From Metabacillus bambusae (GTDB lineage: Bacteria > Bacillota > Bacilli > Bacillales > Bacillaceae), in assembly GCF_017497975.1 (NCBI RefSeq), contig NZ_JAGDEL010000002.1, positions 248,001 to 312,000 of the forward strand: 64,000 nucleotides of DNA. Direction: 5' to 3'. Under the pieces are notes generated by a model. The model was not told the DNA's origin. It worked only from the letters and a program-made list of their open reading frames with translations, and did no database searches. The translations under genes and the position numbers were made by a program. Below are positions 34,043 to 42,265 of this stretch, one piece after another (the first letter of the stretch is position 1; every line of letters begins with the position of its first letter).

Positions 34043-35275
34043 ATGAGTGAATTTACAAATGATCCATTTAAATATCATTTTGAAAGATTAGAAGATGTTG
34101 CTGACCGAATAAGTGAAGTATTACAATGCCCAATTACAATTGAAGATGTTAATCATAGGTTACTAGCCTATAGTACACATGATGAAAGTACAGACCCAGC
34201 TAGAATTTCGACGATTATCAGAAGACGCGTTCCTGAAAAAGTCATTAATAGCTTATGGAAGGATGGCACGATCCCAAAATTATTAAGCACAGATGAACCT
34301 ATAAGAGTAAGTCAAATTGATGAAGTTGGATTAGGTAATCGAATTGCCATTTCAATTTGGAAAAACGATGAAGTATTAGGATTTATTTGGGCATTAGAAA
34401 TAGATAAACACCTTCAAGAGGAAGATCTCTTGCTCTTAAAAAAGGCTGCCCAAGCAGTGAAAAATAAAATGTTGAATTTGCAAATACGGAAGACAAAAAA
34501 AGCGGAACGAAATCAGGAGTTTTTTTGGAAGCTATTGACAGGTCATATTTCCACTGAAGTTGAAATTAATGAAGGTTTTCAAGAATTGAACTTACATCTG
34601 CCTATTCCATTTTCTGTCGTAGTGTTTAAATTCCCTCATGAGTTAAATGAAGCAGCAGAAAGGAAGCTTTCCTATTTATTACAAACAACACAGCAAGTAA
34701 ATATTGTTCTATATACTGTTGATTTTGATGAACTTATTATACTATTATCAGCAAAAAGCGATGCCCCACTCACAGATATAAGGCTGTTCACCCTGTTTAC
34801 GATTCGTCAGCTAAACGAACGTTTTACCTTTACAGATGTTACAGCAAGTATCGGCGGGATTTCTACACAACCTCTTTTTATTGAAAAAAGCTATAAGGAA
34901 GCATTAGCTGTTCTAACAATTAAAAATCGGTTTCCGAGCGAAACAAGAGAATTACATAGTTTTTCAGAGTTAGGCATTTATCAATATTTAGACATTTTAT
35001 TTGAACAACGAAAGCAACAAGGATTGATAAACTATTCCTTACAAAAATTAATCGACTATGATAAGCAATACAAGACAAATTTAGTCCAAACACTCGAAAT
35101 ATTTTTAGACCATGACAGCCATGTGCATGATGCATCAAAAGCTTTAAATATTCATGTAAACACACTAAATTACCGCTTAAAAAGAATAACTGAAATATCC
35201 GAACTGAACCTCAAAAGCTTAAATCAAAAAATGACAATCTACTTAGATATAAAACTCGATCGCCTGTCTTTGTGA
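34043..35275 (+). CDS. adeR: AdeR, PucR/CdaR-family activator of alanine dehydrogenase
   Basis: A 410-residue regulator: an N-terminal GAF-like sensing region (20-150), a central GGDEF-like CdaR domain (170-300) and a C-terminal PucR HTH (LEIFLDHDSHVHDASKALNIHVNTLNYRLKRI). In B. subtilis AdeR (YukF) activates ald, which lies directly downstream here in the same direction. The ATG follows GTAGGGATATA. The stop codon lies inside an 18-bp palindrome. Confidence 0.87.
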   Translation: MSEFTNDPFKYHFERLEDVADRISEVLQCPITIEDVNHRLLAYSTHDESTDPARISTIIRRRVPEKVINSLWKDGTIPKLLSTDEPIRVSQIDEVGLGNRIAISIWKNDEVLGFIWALEIDKHLQEEDLLLLKKAAQAVKNKMLNLQIRKTKKAERNQEFFWKLLTGHISTEVEINEGFQELNLHLPIPFSVVVFKFPHELNEAAERKLSYLLQTTQQVNIVLYTVDFDELIILLSAKSDAPLTDIRLFTLFTIRQLNERFTFTDVTASIGGISTQPLFIEKSYKEALAVLTIKNRFPSETRELHSFSELGIYQYLDILFEQRKQQGLINYSLQKLIDYDKQYKTNLVQTLEIFLDHDSHVHDASKALNIHVNTLNYRLKRITEISELNLKSLNQKMTIYLDIKLDRLSL

Positions 35276-35286
35276 AATTTCACAAA
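35269..35286. promoter_or_regulatory. 18-bp perfect palindrome over the adeR stop codon
   Basis: TTTGTGAAATTTCACAAA is fully symmetric. It resembles Rex (TTGTGAA-N4-TTCACAA) and FNR/CRP sites but with a spacing 2 bp shorter, so the bound protein is unclear. It may control ald or end adeR transcription. Confidence 0.45.
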
Positions 35287-35325
35287 AGGAAGAAAAATCT
35301 TTCTCTTTTTTAAACAAAGATGTTT

Positions 35326-35369
35326 AGAAGCATTTTCAATATACTTGTTTTACAGAAGAAAATGCTTCT
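35326..35369 (+). promoter_or_regulatory. ald promoter region with inverted repeat around a -10 box
   Basis: Twelve-base arms AGAAGCATTTTC (35326-35337) and GAAAATGCTTCT (35358-35369) are separated by 20 nt that contain TATACT (35340-35345). There is no good -35, in keeping with an activated promoter. The arms are candidates for AdeR half-sites or for a leader hairpin. Confidence 0.5.
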
Positions 35370-35386
35370 AGGGGGATGAGTTTTTT

Positions 35387-36520
35387 ATGATTATTGGGGT
35401 TCCTACAGAAATTAAAAACAATGAAAATCGTGTAGCGTTAACACCTGGTGGTGTGATCCAGCTTGTCGATGCTGGTCATCGTGTATTAATTGAAAAAGAT
35501 GCTGGTATAGGAAGCGGCTTTGAAAATGAGGATTACATCAAAGCAGGTGCAGAATTGATTGATGATCCAGCAAAGGTTTGGACAAATGCTGAAATGGTCA
35601 TGAAAGTAAAAGAACCACTGCCATCAGAATACGGCTACTTTCGAAAAGGTCTCATTTTATTTACCTACTTGCATTTAGCTGCTGAACCAGAACTAGCTAA
35701 ATGCTTAAAGGATAAAGCTGTGACGGCTATTGCTTATGAAACAGTAACAATGAATCATACACTTCCATTGTTAACACCAATGAGTGAAGTCGCAGGTCGT
35801 ATGGCTGCACAAATCGGTGCTCAGTTTCTTGAAAAGCCAAAGGGTGGAAAAGGAATTTTACTTGCTGGCGTACCTGGTGTTAACCGCGGAAAGGTGACAA
35901 TTATTGGTGGTGGTGTCGTTGGGACAAATGCTGCAAAAATGGCAATTGGCTTAGGTGCCGATGTAACAATTATTGACTTAAGTGCAGAACGTCTTCGTCA
36001 ATTAGATGATATTTTTGGAACGCAAATCAAAACATTAATGTCAAACCCAGTAAATATTGCAACAGCTGTGGCAGAAGCAGATTTACTTATTTGCGCAGTA
36101 CTAATCCCCGGTGCCAAAGCACCAACCTTAGTAACAGAAGAAATGGTGAAGGCAATGAAGCCTGGTTCCGTTATCGTAGACGTTGCCATTGACCAAGGTG
36201 GAATTGTTGAAACAGTTGATCATATTACAACACATGACAACCCAACATATGAAAAACACGGGGTTTTACATTATGCTGTAGCAAATATGCCTGGGGCAGT
36301 ACCACGTACTTCTACAATTGCTCTCACAAACGTAACAGTACCATATGCTCTACAAATTGCGAACAAAGGCGTATATCGCGCAATAAATGACAATGCTGCT
36401 TTAAGAGCCGGCGTAAACGTAATCGCTGGACAAGTGACATATGAGGCAGTTGCCAGGGATCTTGGTTATTTATACAAAAACTTAGAAGATGTATTAGAAA
36501 ATGAACAGTTAATGAATTAG
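35387..36520 (+). CDS. ald: Alanine dehydrogenase
   Basis: A 377-residue L-alanine dehydrogenase (alanine + NAD+ to pyruvate, ammonia and NADH). Landmarks: [20 protein letters not shown] at the start, [10 protein letters not shown] with the substrate Lys, [10 protein letters not shown] with the catalytic His near 96, and the NAD fold [21 protein letters not shown] near 170-190. In B. subtilis it is used for growth on alanine and for normal sporulation. AGGGGGATGAG precedes the ATG. Followed by a terminator. Confidence 0.96.
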   Translation: MIIGVPTEIKNNENRVALTPGGVIQLVDAGHRVLIEKDAGIGSGFENEDYIKAGAELIDDPAKVWTNAEMVMKVKEPLPSEYGYFRKGLILFTYLHLAAEPELAKCLKDKAVTAIAYETVTMNHTLPLLTPMSEVAGRMAAQIGAQFLEKPKGGKGILLAGVPGVNRGKVTIIGGGVVGTNAAKMAIGLGADVTIIDLSAERLRQLDDIFGTQIKTLMSNPVNIATAVAEADLLICAVLIPGAKAPTLVTEEMVKAMKPGSVIVDVAIDQGGIVETVDHITTHDNPTYEKHGVLHYAVANMPGAVPRTSTIALTNVTVPYALQIANKGVYRAINDNAALRAGVNVIAGQVTYEAVARDLGYLYKNLEDVLENEQLMN

Positions 36521-36528
36521 AATTGAAA

Positions 36529-36564
36529 GGGGACAGATGATTTTTAGTCTGTCTCTTTTTTTTT
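36529..36564 (+). terminator. Terminator of ald
   Basis: GGGGACAGA pairs with TCTGTCTC (G-U allowed) around a 10-nt loop, followed by T10. Confidence 0.88.
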
Positions 36565-36742
36565 TGCTAGAAAGGGACGGAACCTCATATTGAGTTTATT
36601 AAATTTGCGATTAGCTGAATTTATTGTTCCGCCCTAATCGAAGTGAGTGAGACTTTTAGGTAATACTTCTTCAATTTAGATGTTTGAGTTGTAAACCAGC
36701 TTTTTTTCGTGATGAATATGAATACATAAAGGAGGCTCTACT

Positions 36743-36988
36743 ATGTTTATTAAACTACCCAAAGAAGCAAAAGATGGAATAAAAGAAGAAATTATCAGTT
36801 TTTTTTACGAAGAAAGAGATGAGGAAATCGGTGAGATTGCAGCAGAAGCATTTCTTGATTTTTGTTTAGAAAAACTTGGACCTTATTTTTATAATGAGGG
36901 AGTACAGGATGCGATTAAAATTATCAATGAACGAAATATGAATGCTGAGGAAGATTTACATTCACTGAAACGAAACGTTTCTCGTTAA
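36743..36988 (+). CDS. DUF2164 family protein
   Basis: An 81-residue protein with the family core IISFFYEERDEEIGEIAAEAFLDF and LGPYFYNEGVQDA. It is acidic, helical and soluble. Function unknown. AAAGGAGG precedes the ATG by 7 nt. Confidence 0.85.
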   Translation: MFIKLPKEAKDGIKEEIISFFYEERDEEIGEIAAEAFLDFCLEKLGPYFYNEGVQDAIKIINERNMNAEEDLHSLKRNVSR

Positions 36989-37011
36989 TTGCTTTACTTT
37001 TGGTTCTGGTA

Positions 37012-37190
37012 ATGATCACTGTTGATTTTGGCACTTAGTTGATTGGAGCGGAGGGCGTGGGACTCCTTCGGGAATGCGAGTCCAAGGAGACCCCGCAGGT
37101 GCAAAGCACCGAGGAGGCTCCCTGACCGCCCGCGGAAAGCGAATGCCTGTAGCGGAAATAAAAAAACAAGTTTAACAGTGCTTTACTTTT
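37012..37190. repeat. Dispersed repeat family R2, copy 2 (inverted, long form)
   Basis: It runs from CACTGTTGATTTTGGCACTT to CAAGTTTAACAGTG; the first and last 10-12 nt are inverted repeats. The GC-rich core (GGAGCGGAGGGCGTGGGAC, GGAGACCCCGCAGGTGC, GAGGAGGCTCC) matches, in reverse orientation, the core of the R3 copy at 54.8 kb. Base composition is very unlike the flanking genes. Confidence 0.8.
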
Positions 37191-37231
37191 AACTAACATA
37201 ATCCGATAGAAGAACTAGGAGGGTGAACACT

Positions 37232-37405
37232 TTGGATATAGCAGCATTATCAATTAATCTAAACCAGGCTTCTCTCGGGCAAAGCGTTAGCATCGCCTTA
37301 GCTAAGAAAACGATGGAAGTTGCACAGCAAAATAATCAAGAAATGCTAAAGATGTTAGAAGCCCCACACCCATCTTTAGGGAAATCAATTGATTTAAAAG
37401 GGTAA
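37232..37405 (+). CDS. YjfB-family small protein
   Basis: A 57-residue protein reading MDIAALSINLNQASLGQSVSI, as in B. subtilis YjfB, annotated in the family as a putative motility protein. Helical, Gln and Met rich. It uses TTG at 37232, 5-6 nt after AGGAGGGTGA; the GTG at 37223 is within that site. GKSIDLKG at the end. Confidence 0.82.
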   Translation: MDIAALSINLNQASLGQSVSIALAKKTMEVAQQNNQEMLKMLEAPHPSLGKSIDLKG

Positions 37406-37547
37406 TAAGAAGTGACTGTATCTAAAGCTAAGTTACATATCCTATTTTAGAATATAGGAGGTGCTTATGCTATTGATTCAGTCTCTTTTTTAGCATAACC
37501 ATGTAAACCAACGCACATAATAACTCTCAAAAGGAAGGGTGATTTGT

Positions 37548-37994
37548 GTGCAACATATTAAGGCACTTGCTATTAAGATAGTCGCTTCTTTAGTTCTAAT
37601 ATATGTCATTCTAGGAATAGGCTTTAACTATTTTTTTGGGAATGTATTAGCTTTAACGTTTCTATTAGGAGTGATTTCTTATATCCTTGGTGATTTGTTA
37701 TTACTTCCAAGAACGAGCAATATAACAGCAACTATATCAGATTTTGCACTAGCTATGCTTTTAACATGGTTTTTTCTCTCGAATATAACCGACAATACTA
37801 ATAATGTATTTATAGCTTCATTGTTAACGTCAATTGGTGTGGCCCTATTTGAAAGCTTCTTCCATAGATATATGAGAGTAAATGTTTTACGAGTTGAGGA
37901 ATCTACGCAAAAAGTGAACAATTTGCGGTATCAAACAGAAGCTTCAGAGGAAATTTCTCCTGATAAGAGGAAACTTGAAAGGGATAATGATTGA
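37548..37994 (+). CDS. DUF2512 (YndM-like) membrane protein
   Basis: A 148-residue membrane protein with four helices and a charged tail. ILGDLLLLPRTSNITATISDF in the middle is the family signature. Function unknown. GTG at 37548 lies 8 nt after AGGAAGGG; an earlier GTG at 37539 is too near. Confidence 0.83.
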   Translation: MQHIKALAIKIVASLVLIYVILGIGFNYFFGNVLALTFLLGVISYILGDLLLLPRTSNITATISDFALAMLLTWFFLSNITDNTNNVFIASLLTSIGVALFESFFHRYMRVNVLRVEESTQKVNNLRYQTEASEEISPDKRKLERDND

Positions 37995-38055
37995 AATTAT
38001 TTATTGCTTCCCACTTCAATAAATTATTGCATCGTAACTTAGTGAGAAGGATTAA

Positions 38056-38090
38056 CAGGTGCTCCTGATATCGGATCACCTGTTATGTTT
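38056..38090. terminator. Hairpin between convergent yndM-like gene and yuiH
   Basis: AACAGGTG and CACCTGTT pair around a 15-nt loop, followed by ATGTTTAG. The T-run is weak. Confidence 0.6.
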
Positions 38091-38092
38091 AG

Positions 38093-38701
38093 TTAATCAA
38101 AACTATACCTCTGTTCCAGCCAAGGATCTCCCTTCATATGATACCCATTCTTCTCCCAAAACCCAGGATGATCTTGTTCTGTAAACTGAATACCCCGAAG
38201 CCATTTTGCACTTTTCCAAAAATAAAGATGCGGAAATACCCCTCGAAGTGGGTAGCCATGCTCTGGTGTTAACGGTTCATTATTAAAGGAATGTGCAAGT
38301 AGACTTGTCTCATTTAAAAAATCTTCTATCGGAAGATTGGTTGTCCACCCTTCCTCCGCATGTAAAATAACATAATTGGCATTCTCCTGTATCTTCACGT
38401 CCTCTACTATGTCCCTCGTACTTATTCCCTGCCAGCTTGCATCTAGCTTTGACCAACCTGTTACACAGTGAATATCATTGGAAAGATCCACCTGTGGAAA
38501 CAATGTCAGAATGTCTTCTAGCGAGTAAAGCTTCGGATGTTGGACTAAACCATATATTTGTAAATTCCATTTCGAAATATCGTCATAATAAGGTACACTA
38601 CCATTATGTAGAACTGGAAATGTTGTAGTAACGTTTTGATTAGGGGGTACCCGATCTGATGTAGGAGTGTTCCTTTTTTTGCCAAAGTACATGTTAATCA
38701 T
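38093..38701 (-). CDS. yuiH: YuiH, sulfite oxidase-type molybdopterin protein
   Basis: A 202-residue member of the oxidoreductase molybdopterin-binding family (sulfite oxidase/MsrP fold). NDIHCVTGWS near 90 carries the Cys that would bind Mo; WQGISTRDIV, TPEHGYPLRGVFPHLYFWKSAKWLRGI are conserved. No Tat signal, so it is cytoplasmic. Substrate unknown. ATG at 38701, with MYFGKK at 38692 as an alternative that has better spacing from AGGAAAGG. Convergent with the YndM-like gene, divergent from bioY. Confidence 0.87.
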   Translation of the reverse strand: MINMYFGKKRNTPTSDRVPPNQNVTTTFPVLHNGSVPYYDDISKWNLQIYGLVQHPKLYSLEDILTLFPQVDLSNDIHCVTGWSKLDASWQGISTRDIVEDVKIQENANYVILHAEEGWTTNLPIEDFLNETSLLAHSFNNEPLTPEHGYPLRGVFPHLYFWKSAKWLRGIQFTEQDHPGFWEKNGYHMKGDPWLEQRYSFD

Positions 38702-38712
38702 ACCTTTCCTTT

Positions 38713-38765
38713 TTGTTAACTCAAATAAAAATTAAGTTGACATATATTAAGTCCTCAATTATTCT
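38713..38765 (+). promoter_or_regulatory. bioY promoter overlapped by a BirA-type operator
   Basis: TTGTTAAC, 15 nt and GTTGACAT form a BirA-type inverted repeat (consensus TTGTTAAC-N15-GTTAACAA). The right arm includes the -35 TTGACA (38737-38742); TATTCT follows 17 nt later as the -10. Binding by biotinylated BirA would block transcription when biotin is sufficient. Confidence 0.7.
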
Positions 38766-38801
38766 TTCAATATGGAAATTGTCTTGAATAGGGGAATAAT
38801 G

Positions 38802-39389
38802 ATGAAAAAAAAGTTAAGTACATATGATCTGACCTTAGTTGGAATGTTTGCTGCTTTAATGGCAGTTGGTGCTAATATTACATCCTGGGCGCCATTTCTT
38901 CAAATCGCCAATGTTCCTTTATCCATGCAGCCCTTTTTCTGTATTTTAGCAGGGCTCCTTTTAGGAAGCAGACTTAGCGCATTATCAATGATCATCTATG
39001 CATTAATCGGGATTGCTGGAGCACCTGTATTCGCACAGTTTAATGGTGGGATAGGTGTTATTTTCGGCAGTACTGGTGGCTTTATTATTTCTTATATTTT
39101 TACTGCTTATGCCGTAGGTAAGATCTTGGAATTAAGTAAAGAGAAAAAACAATTTACATTCTTCACCGCTTCATTTGTTGGGATTATTCTTATCTATATC
39201 ATTGGTACAACTTATATGTGGTTAGCGTTAAACGTTTGGATGAATGCCCCAATGTCATATGGTACCGCCTGGGCAGTAATGGCATGGTTTATTGTAAAAG
39301 ATGCTGCATTCACCATTTTAGGTGCGCTTATTGCCCCACGAATTTATTTCGCTGTCACAAGGGCAACAAATAAGAGAATCGCAGCTTAA
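38802..39389 (+). CDS. bioY: BioY biotin transporter S component
   Basis: A 195-residue protein with six helices, the biotin-binding subunit of the ECF transporter. NVPLSMQPFFCILAGLLLG and GGIGVIFGSTGGFI are family motifs; corresponds to B. subtilis yuiG. The transcription start predicted by its promoter (about 38772) excludes the earlier in-frame ATG at 38772, and the ATG at 38802 is 7 nt from AGGGG. Biotin control is expected through the upstream operator. Confidence 0.92.
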   Translation: MKKKLSTYDLTLVGMFAALMAVGANITSWAPFLQIANVPLSMQPFFCILAGLLLGSRLSALSMIIYALIGIAGAPVFAQFNGGIGVIFGSTGGFIISYIFTAYAVGKILELSKEKKQFTFFTASFVGIILIYIIGTTYMWLALNVWMNAPMSYGTAWAVMAWFIVKDAAFTILGALIAPRIYFAVTRATNKRIAA

Positions 39390-39390
39390 T

Positions 39391-39440
39391 TAGAAAAGCG
39401 GAAGCGCCCGTTTAGCGCAGGAGCTAGACAACTAAACTTC
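39391..39440. repeat. Short repeat remnant after bioY
   Basis: AGAAAAGCGGAAGCGCCCG, TTTAGCGCAGGAGCTAGAC is the short form of the Bacillaceae AAGCGGAAGCGCC...GGAGCTGGAC repeat. It starts right behind the bioY stop codon. Confidence 0.6.
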
Positions 39441-39445
39441 TCTTA

Positions 39446-39475
39446 AAAGAAGACAGCTACCGCTGTCTTCTTTTA
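39446..39475. terminator. Bidirectional terminator
   Basis: AAAAGAAGACAGC and GCTGTCTTCTTTT pair perfectly around TACC, between convergent bioY and the DUF6241-type gene. Confidence 0.9.
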
Positions 39476-40024
39476 CTGGATATTCCCCTTATGATCTTCT
39501 AAATACTGCTGCTCTTCTTCAGCAGACAATACTCCTGTCGCCTTTCCTATTGTGCCACCTTGTAAATTCCAAATCGCATTATGATCTTTGTCAGCTTTTG
39601 AGAAATCTCCCTCAGCCCAGCGATTAAGGATATCTAAATAGAGATCGCTATTTTCGTAACGATCACTTTCAACAACTCCAATTAAAAATTGAATTCGTTC
39701 ATTTGTCATTTCGTAATGAAGCCATTTCTTTTCAGCTTCAACCTTTTGGTGTGACATTCCATGCATATAATTTAGCACATCATCCTCTGTCAAAGACGAG
39801 CTATTACTACCAAAAGGATTATCTGTGATCGTTTCTGCTGCTGTTGATTCGCTTTTTTGATCGTTTTTAGATTTAGAGATGCTATCTTCTTTTGAAACAA
39901 CAGGTGAGGAAGATACCGCTTTCTGATCAATCATATCAACTACAATAACACCTAAAAACCCTAAACAGATTACACAAACAAGTATACTAGTAAAAATTAG
40001 CTTATGTTCTTTTATCCAAGTCAC
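39473..40024 (-). CDS. Membrane-anchored protein of DUF6241 type
   Basis: A 183-residue protein with an N-terminal helix (10-32), a Ser/Lys/Glu-rich linker (38-75) and an extracytoplasmic helical domain (LTEDDVLNYMHGMSHQKVEAEKKWLHYEM..., NRWAEGDFSKADKDHN). The domain resembles DUF6241, though I am moderately sure. GTG start at 40024 behind AGGAGGAGTATTTA. Function unknown. Confidence 0.72.
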   Translation of the reverse strand: MTWIKEHKLIFTSILVCVICLGFLGVIVVDMIDQKAVSSSPVVSKEDSISKSKNDQKSESTAAETITDNPFGSNSSSLTEDDVLNYMHGMSHQKVEAEKKWLHYEMTNERIQFLIGVVESDRYENSDLYLDILNRWAEGDFSKADKDHNAIWNLQGGTIGKATGVLSAEEEQQYLEDHKGNIQ

Positions 40025-40207
40025 TAAATACTCCTCCTAAAAATAGGATAATTCAATGATACAATGAGCTAAACAATGAACACAAGAGTAAGGATTGTCG
40101 AAATTCCTCGCAATCATACTATTTTACTATTTTTTTATATTAAATGTATAATTAATACTAGTTTTGTCAATAAAAATAGTAGAGTCTATGAAGAGGGTGT
40201 GAAAACG

Positions 40208-40360
40208 ATGAAAACATTAGTGTTCAAAAAATATTATTTAGACATAAACGAAAGAGAACAACTTGAAAAAGAAATCATAGAGAAGAATCCTGAATTAGTA
40301 GAAACTGTACTAGGATGGGATGATGAGGAGTTACTGGAGAGAATTAATCATAACCGGTAA
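40208..40360 (+). CDS. Small acidic protein of unknown function
   Basis: A 50-residue protein, MKTLVFKKYYLDINEREQLE then KNPELVETVLGWDDEELLER, mostly helical and acidic. GAGGG lies 10 nt before the ATG; a longer frame upstream lacks a ribosome site. Repeat R1 copy B begins at its stop codon. No family recognised. Confidence 0.6.
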   Translation: MKTLVFKKYYLDINEREQLEKEIIEKNPELVETVLGWDDEELLERINHNR

Positions 40361-40526
40361 GAACAAAAGCGCAAGCGCCTTGAACAGCCTCGGGCAAATA
40401 AGACGCTTAAGAATAGAAGGTGTTCTTTACCTTCAATTCTTAAGTGGCTTAGACCCAAGAGGGGCTAGGCGCTGGAACTGGATGCAAGCGCTTATCCACA
40501 GTACAAGAATTTTATAATTTCCTAGA
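40359..40526. repeat. Dispersed repeat family R1, copy B
   Basis: It has the same architecture as copy A: AAGAACAAAAGCGCAAGCGCC, a TTAAGAATAGAAGGTG...CCTTCAATTCTTAA inverted repeat with compensating changes (TTAAG/CTTAA instead of TTTAG/CTAAA), GGGGCTAGGCGCTGGAACTG, GCGCTTATCCACAG and AATTTCCTAG. The compensating change supports a conserved structure. Confidence 0.85.
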
Positions 40527-40529
40527 TAT

Positions 40530-40581
40530 TAAGAAAAAGGTTGCTTAATCATTTTTCATACAATGATTAGGCAACCTTTTT
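40530..40581. terminator. Bidirectional terminator before yuiF
   Basis: AAAAAGGTTGCTTAATCAT and ATGATTAGGCAACCTTTTTT pair over about 18 bp around a 10-nt loop. Confidence 0.9.
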
Positions 40582-40613
40582 TAAGAATATAAGCACCAAC
40601 TAACTATAGTATC

Positions 40614-41963
40614 TTATAAAATAATAGCCGCAATCCATCCAAAGATAATTAATGGAATATTATAGTGGATAAAAGTTGGTACACAGGTATCCCAAATATG
40701 ATTGTGATTCCCATCTGCTGATAAACCTGATGTAGGACCAAGTGTACTGTCAGACGCTGGTGAACCAGCATCACCTAGAGCGGATGCTGTCCCAACAATC
40801 GCAATTGTCGCCATTGGACTAAATCCTAATTCAAGACATAATGGCACAAAGATCGTTGTGATAATTGGAATCGTTGAAAACGATGAACCAATCCCCATTG
40901 TTACAAGTAAGCCGACAAGCAGCATCAGCAATGCACCGATCGCTTGATTACCATTTATTAAGTTTACTCCATCCTCTACTAATCGTTCTACATGACCTGT
41001 TTCCTTTAAGACACTTGCAAATCCAGATGCTGTAATCATAACAAATCCGATAAATGCCATCATTTTCATACCATTTGTAATAACGAAATCTGCTTCTTTC
41101 CGCTTTAAGACACCACTAATGTATAAAACGATTAATCCAGCTAGAGCGCCAAATATCATTCCTTCAACCCCAAGCTTTTGCGAAAGATAAAGCTGAACTG
41201 AAAGTGACAAAATGATTGAAATGATTGCAATACTTAGCGTTTTCTTTGTGTACGGATTACTCATTTCTTGTCCGACTACTTCACGCGTTTCATAGTGTCT
41301 GTTTTTACGATAAGTGAAAAACACTGCTATTAAAAGTCCAACTATCATTCCAAGTGCAGGAATGGCCATAGCTGTTGGAATATCGGCTAAAGATACAGTT
41401 AAACCACTTTCCTCCATGTTTTTTTGCATAATCTCATGGAAAATTGCCCCAAACCCAACTGGTAAAAACATATAAGGTGTAATAAGCCCAAATGTTAAAA
41501 CAGTTGCAATTAAACGGCGGTCCACTTGTAGCTCATTCAACACTTTCAATAATGGTGGGATCAAGACAGGAATAAACGCAATATGAACAGGTATTACATT
41601 TTGAGAAAAAATCGCCATGATAAGGATCATGAGGATAATAAGTACTTTTGACAGAGTTTTGCGTTTCGTCTCACCTTCACGACCTACTAGTTTGATTGCA
41701 CCAGAAACCATTGCATCTGGTAGACCTGTTTTTGATAACGCAACCGCAAAAGCTCCCAACATAGCATAGCTAAGCGCAACATTTGCATTTGCACCTAAAC
41801 CATCTGTAAACGTTTGGATTGTCGTTGCTACATCCAAACCACCGGATAATCCACCAATAAAAGCTCCTACAACAAGAGCAAAGACTACATTTATTCTTAA
41901 TAAGCTCAAAATAAGCATCACAATAACAGCTATTACAACAGCATTCAAAATTAAAACCCCCAA
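40614..41963 (-). CDS. yuiF: YuiF-like Na+/H+ antiporter family protein
   Basis: A 449-residue protein with 11-12 helices of the NhaC-like/ion transporter superfamily. The block DAGSPASDSTLGPTSGLSADGNHNHIWDTCVPTF near the C-terminus is typical of YuiF and related amino acid or Na+/H+ exchangers. Substrate is not established. Start ATG? the frame begins MGVLILNAVVIAV behind AAAGGATTTTGG. Lies between bioY and pepA as in B. subtilis. Confidence 0.86.
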   Translation of the reverse strand: MGVLILNAVVIAVIVMLILSLLRINVVFALVVGAFIGGLSGGLDVATTIQTFTDGLGANANVALSYAMLGAFAVALSKTGLPDAMVSGAIKLVGREGETKRKTLSKVLIILMILIMAIFSQNVIPVHIAFIPVLIPPLLKVLNELQVDRRLIATVLTFGLITPYMFLPVGFGAIFHEIMQKNMEESGLTVSLADIPTAMAIPALGMIVGLLIAVFFTYRKNRHYETREVVGQEMSNPYTKKTLSIAIISIILSLSVQLYLSQKLGVEGMIFGALAGLIVLYISGVLKRKEADFVITNGMKMMAFIGFVMITASGFASVLKETGHVERLVEDGVNLINGNQAIGALLMLLVGLLVTMGIGSSFSTIPIITTIFVPLCLELGFSPMATIAIVGTASALGDAGSPASDSTLGPTSGLSADGNHNHIWDTCVPTFIHYNIPLIIFGWIAAIIL

Positions 41964-42226
41964 AATCCTTTAGTTTGCTAATGTGGTAGAGAAATAAAAT
42001 AACAGAAATAAATTTACCATATCCTTTTTTCTTGTGTCAATGGTGAATTTATCTAATTAGCAGACTAAATTATGGGACATGACGCTATTCTACTATCTTC
42101 AGGATATAAATTATGTTGGAAGGACTAAATTTATCGCCTTTTAAGTCTCTTTTTTGCAATTTTGGTCTTTTATTTTGCAAATTCTAGAGTTTTTCTTGCA
42201 ACTATCTTTTTTTGGTCAAAATAAAC

Positions 42227-42258
42227 AAAGAACCGACCATTTAAAGCCGATTCCTTGT
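42227..42258 (-). terminator. Probable terminator of pepA
   Basis: GGAATCGGC and GGTCGGTTC pair with G-U pairs around TTTAAAT, then TTTGTTTATTTT follows on the minus strand. Confidence 0.6.
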
Positions 42259-42265
42259 CTGTTAC

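Noticed and set aside
35269-35286. Firm assignment as a Rex operator
   Set aside because: The arms match but the centre is 2 bp shorter than TTGTGAA-N4-TTCACAA.
37452-37488. AGGAGG followed by an 8-codon frame after the YjfB-like gene
   Set aside because: Too short, and the sequence instead forms a TATGCTA/TAGCATA inverted repeat.
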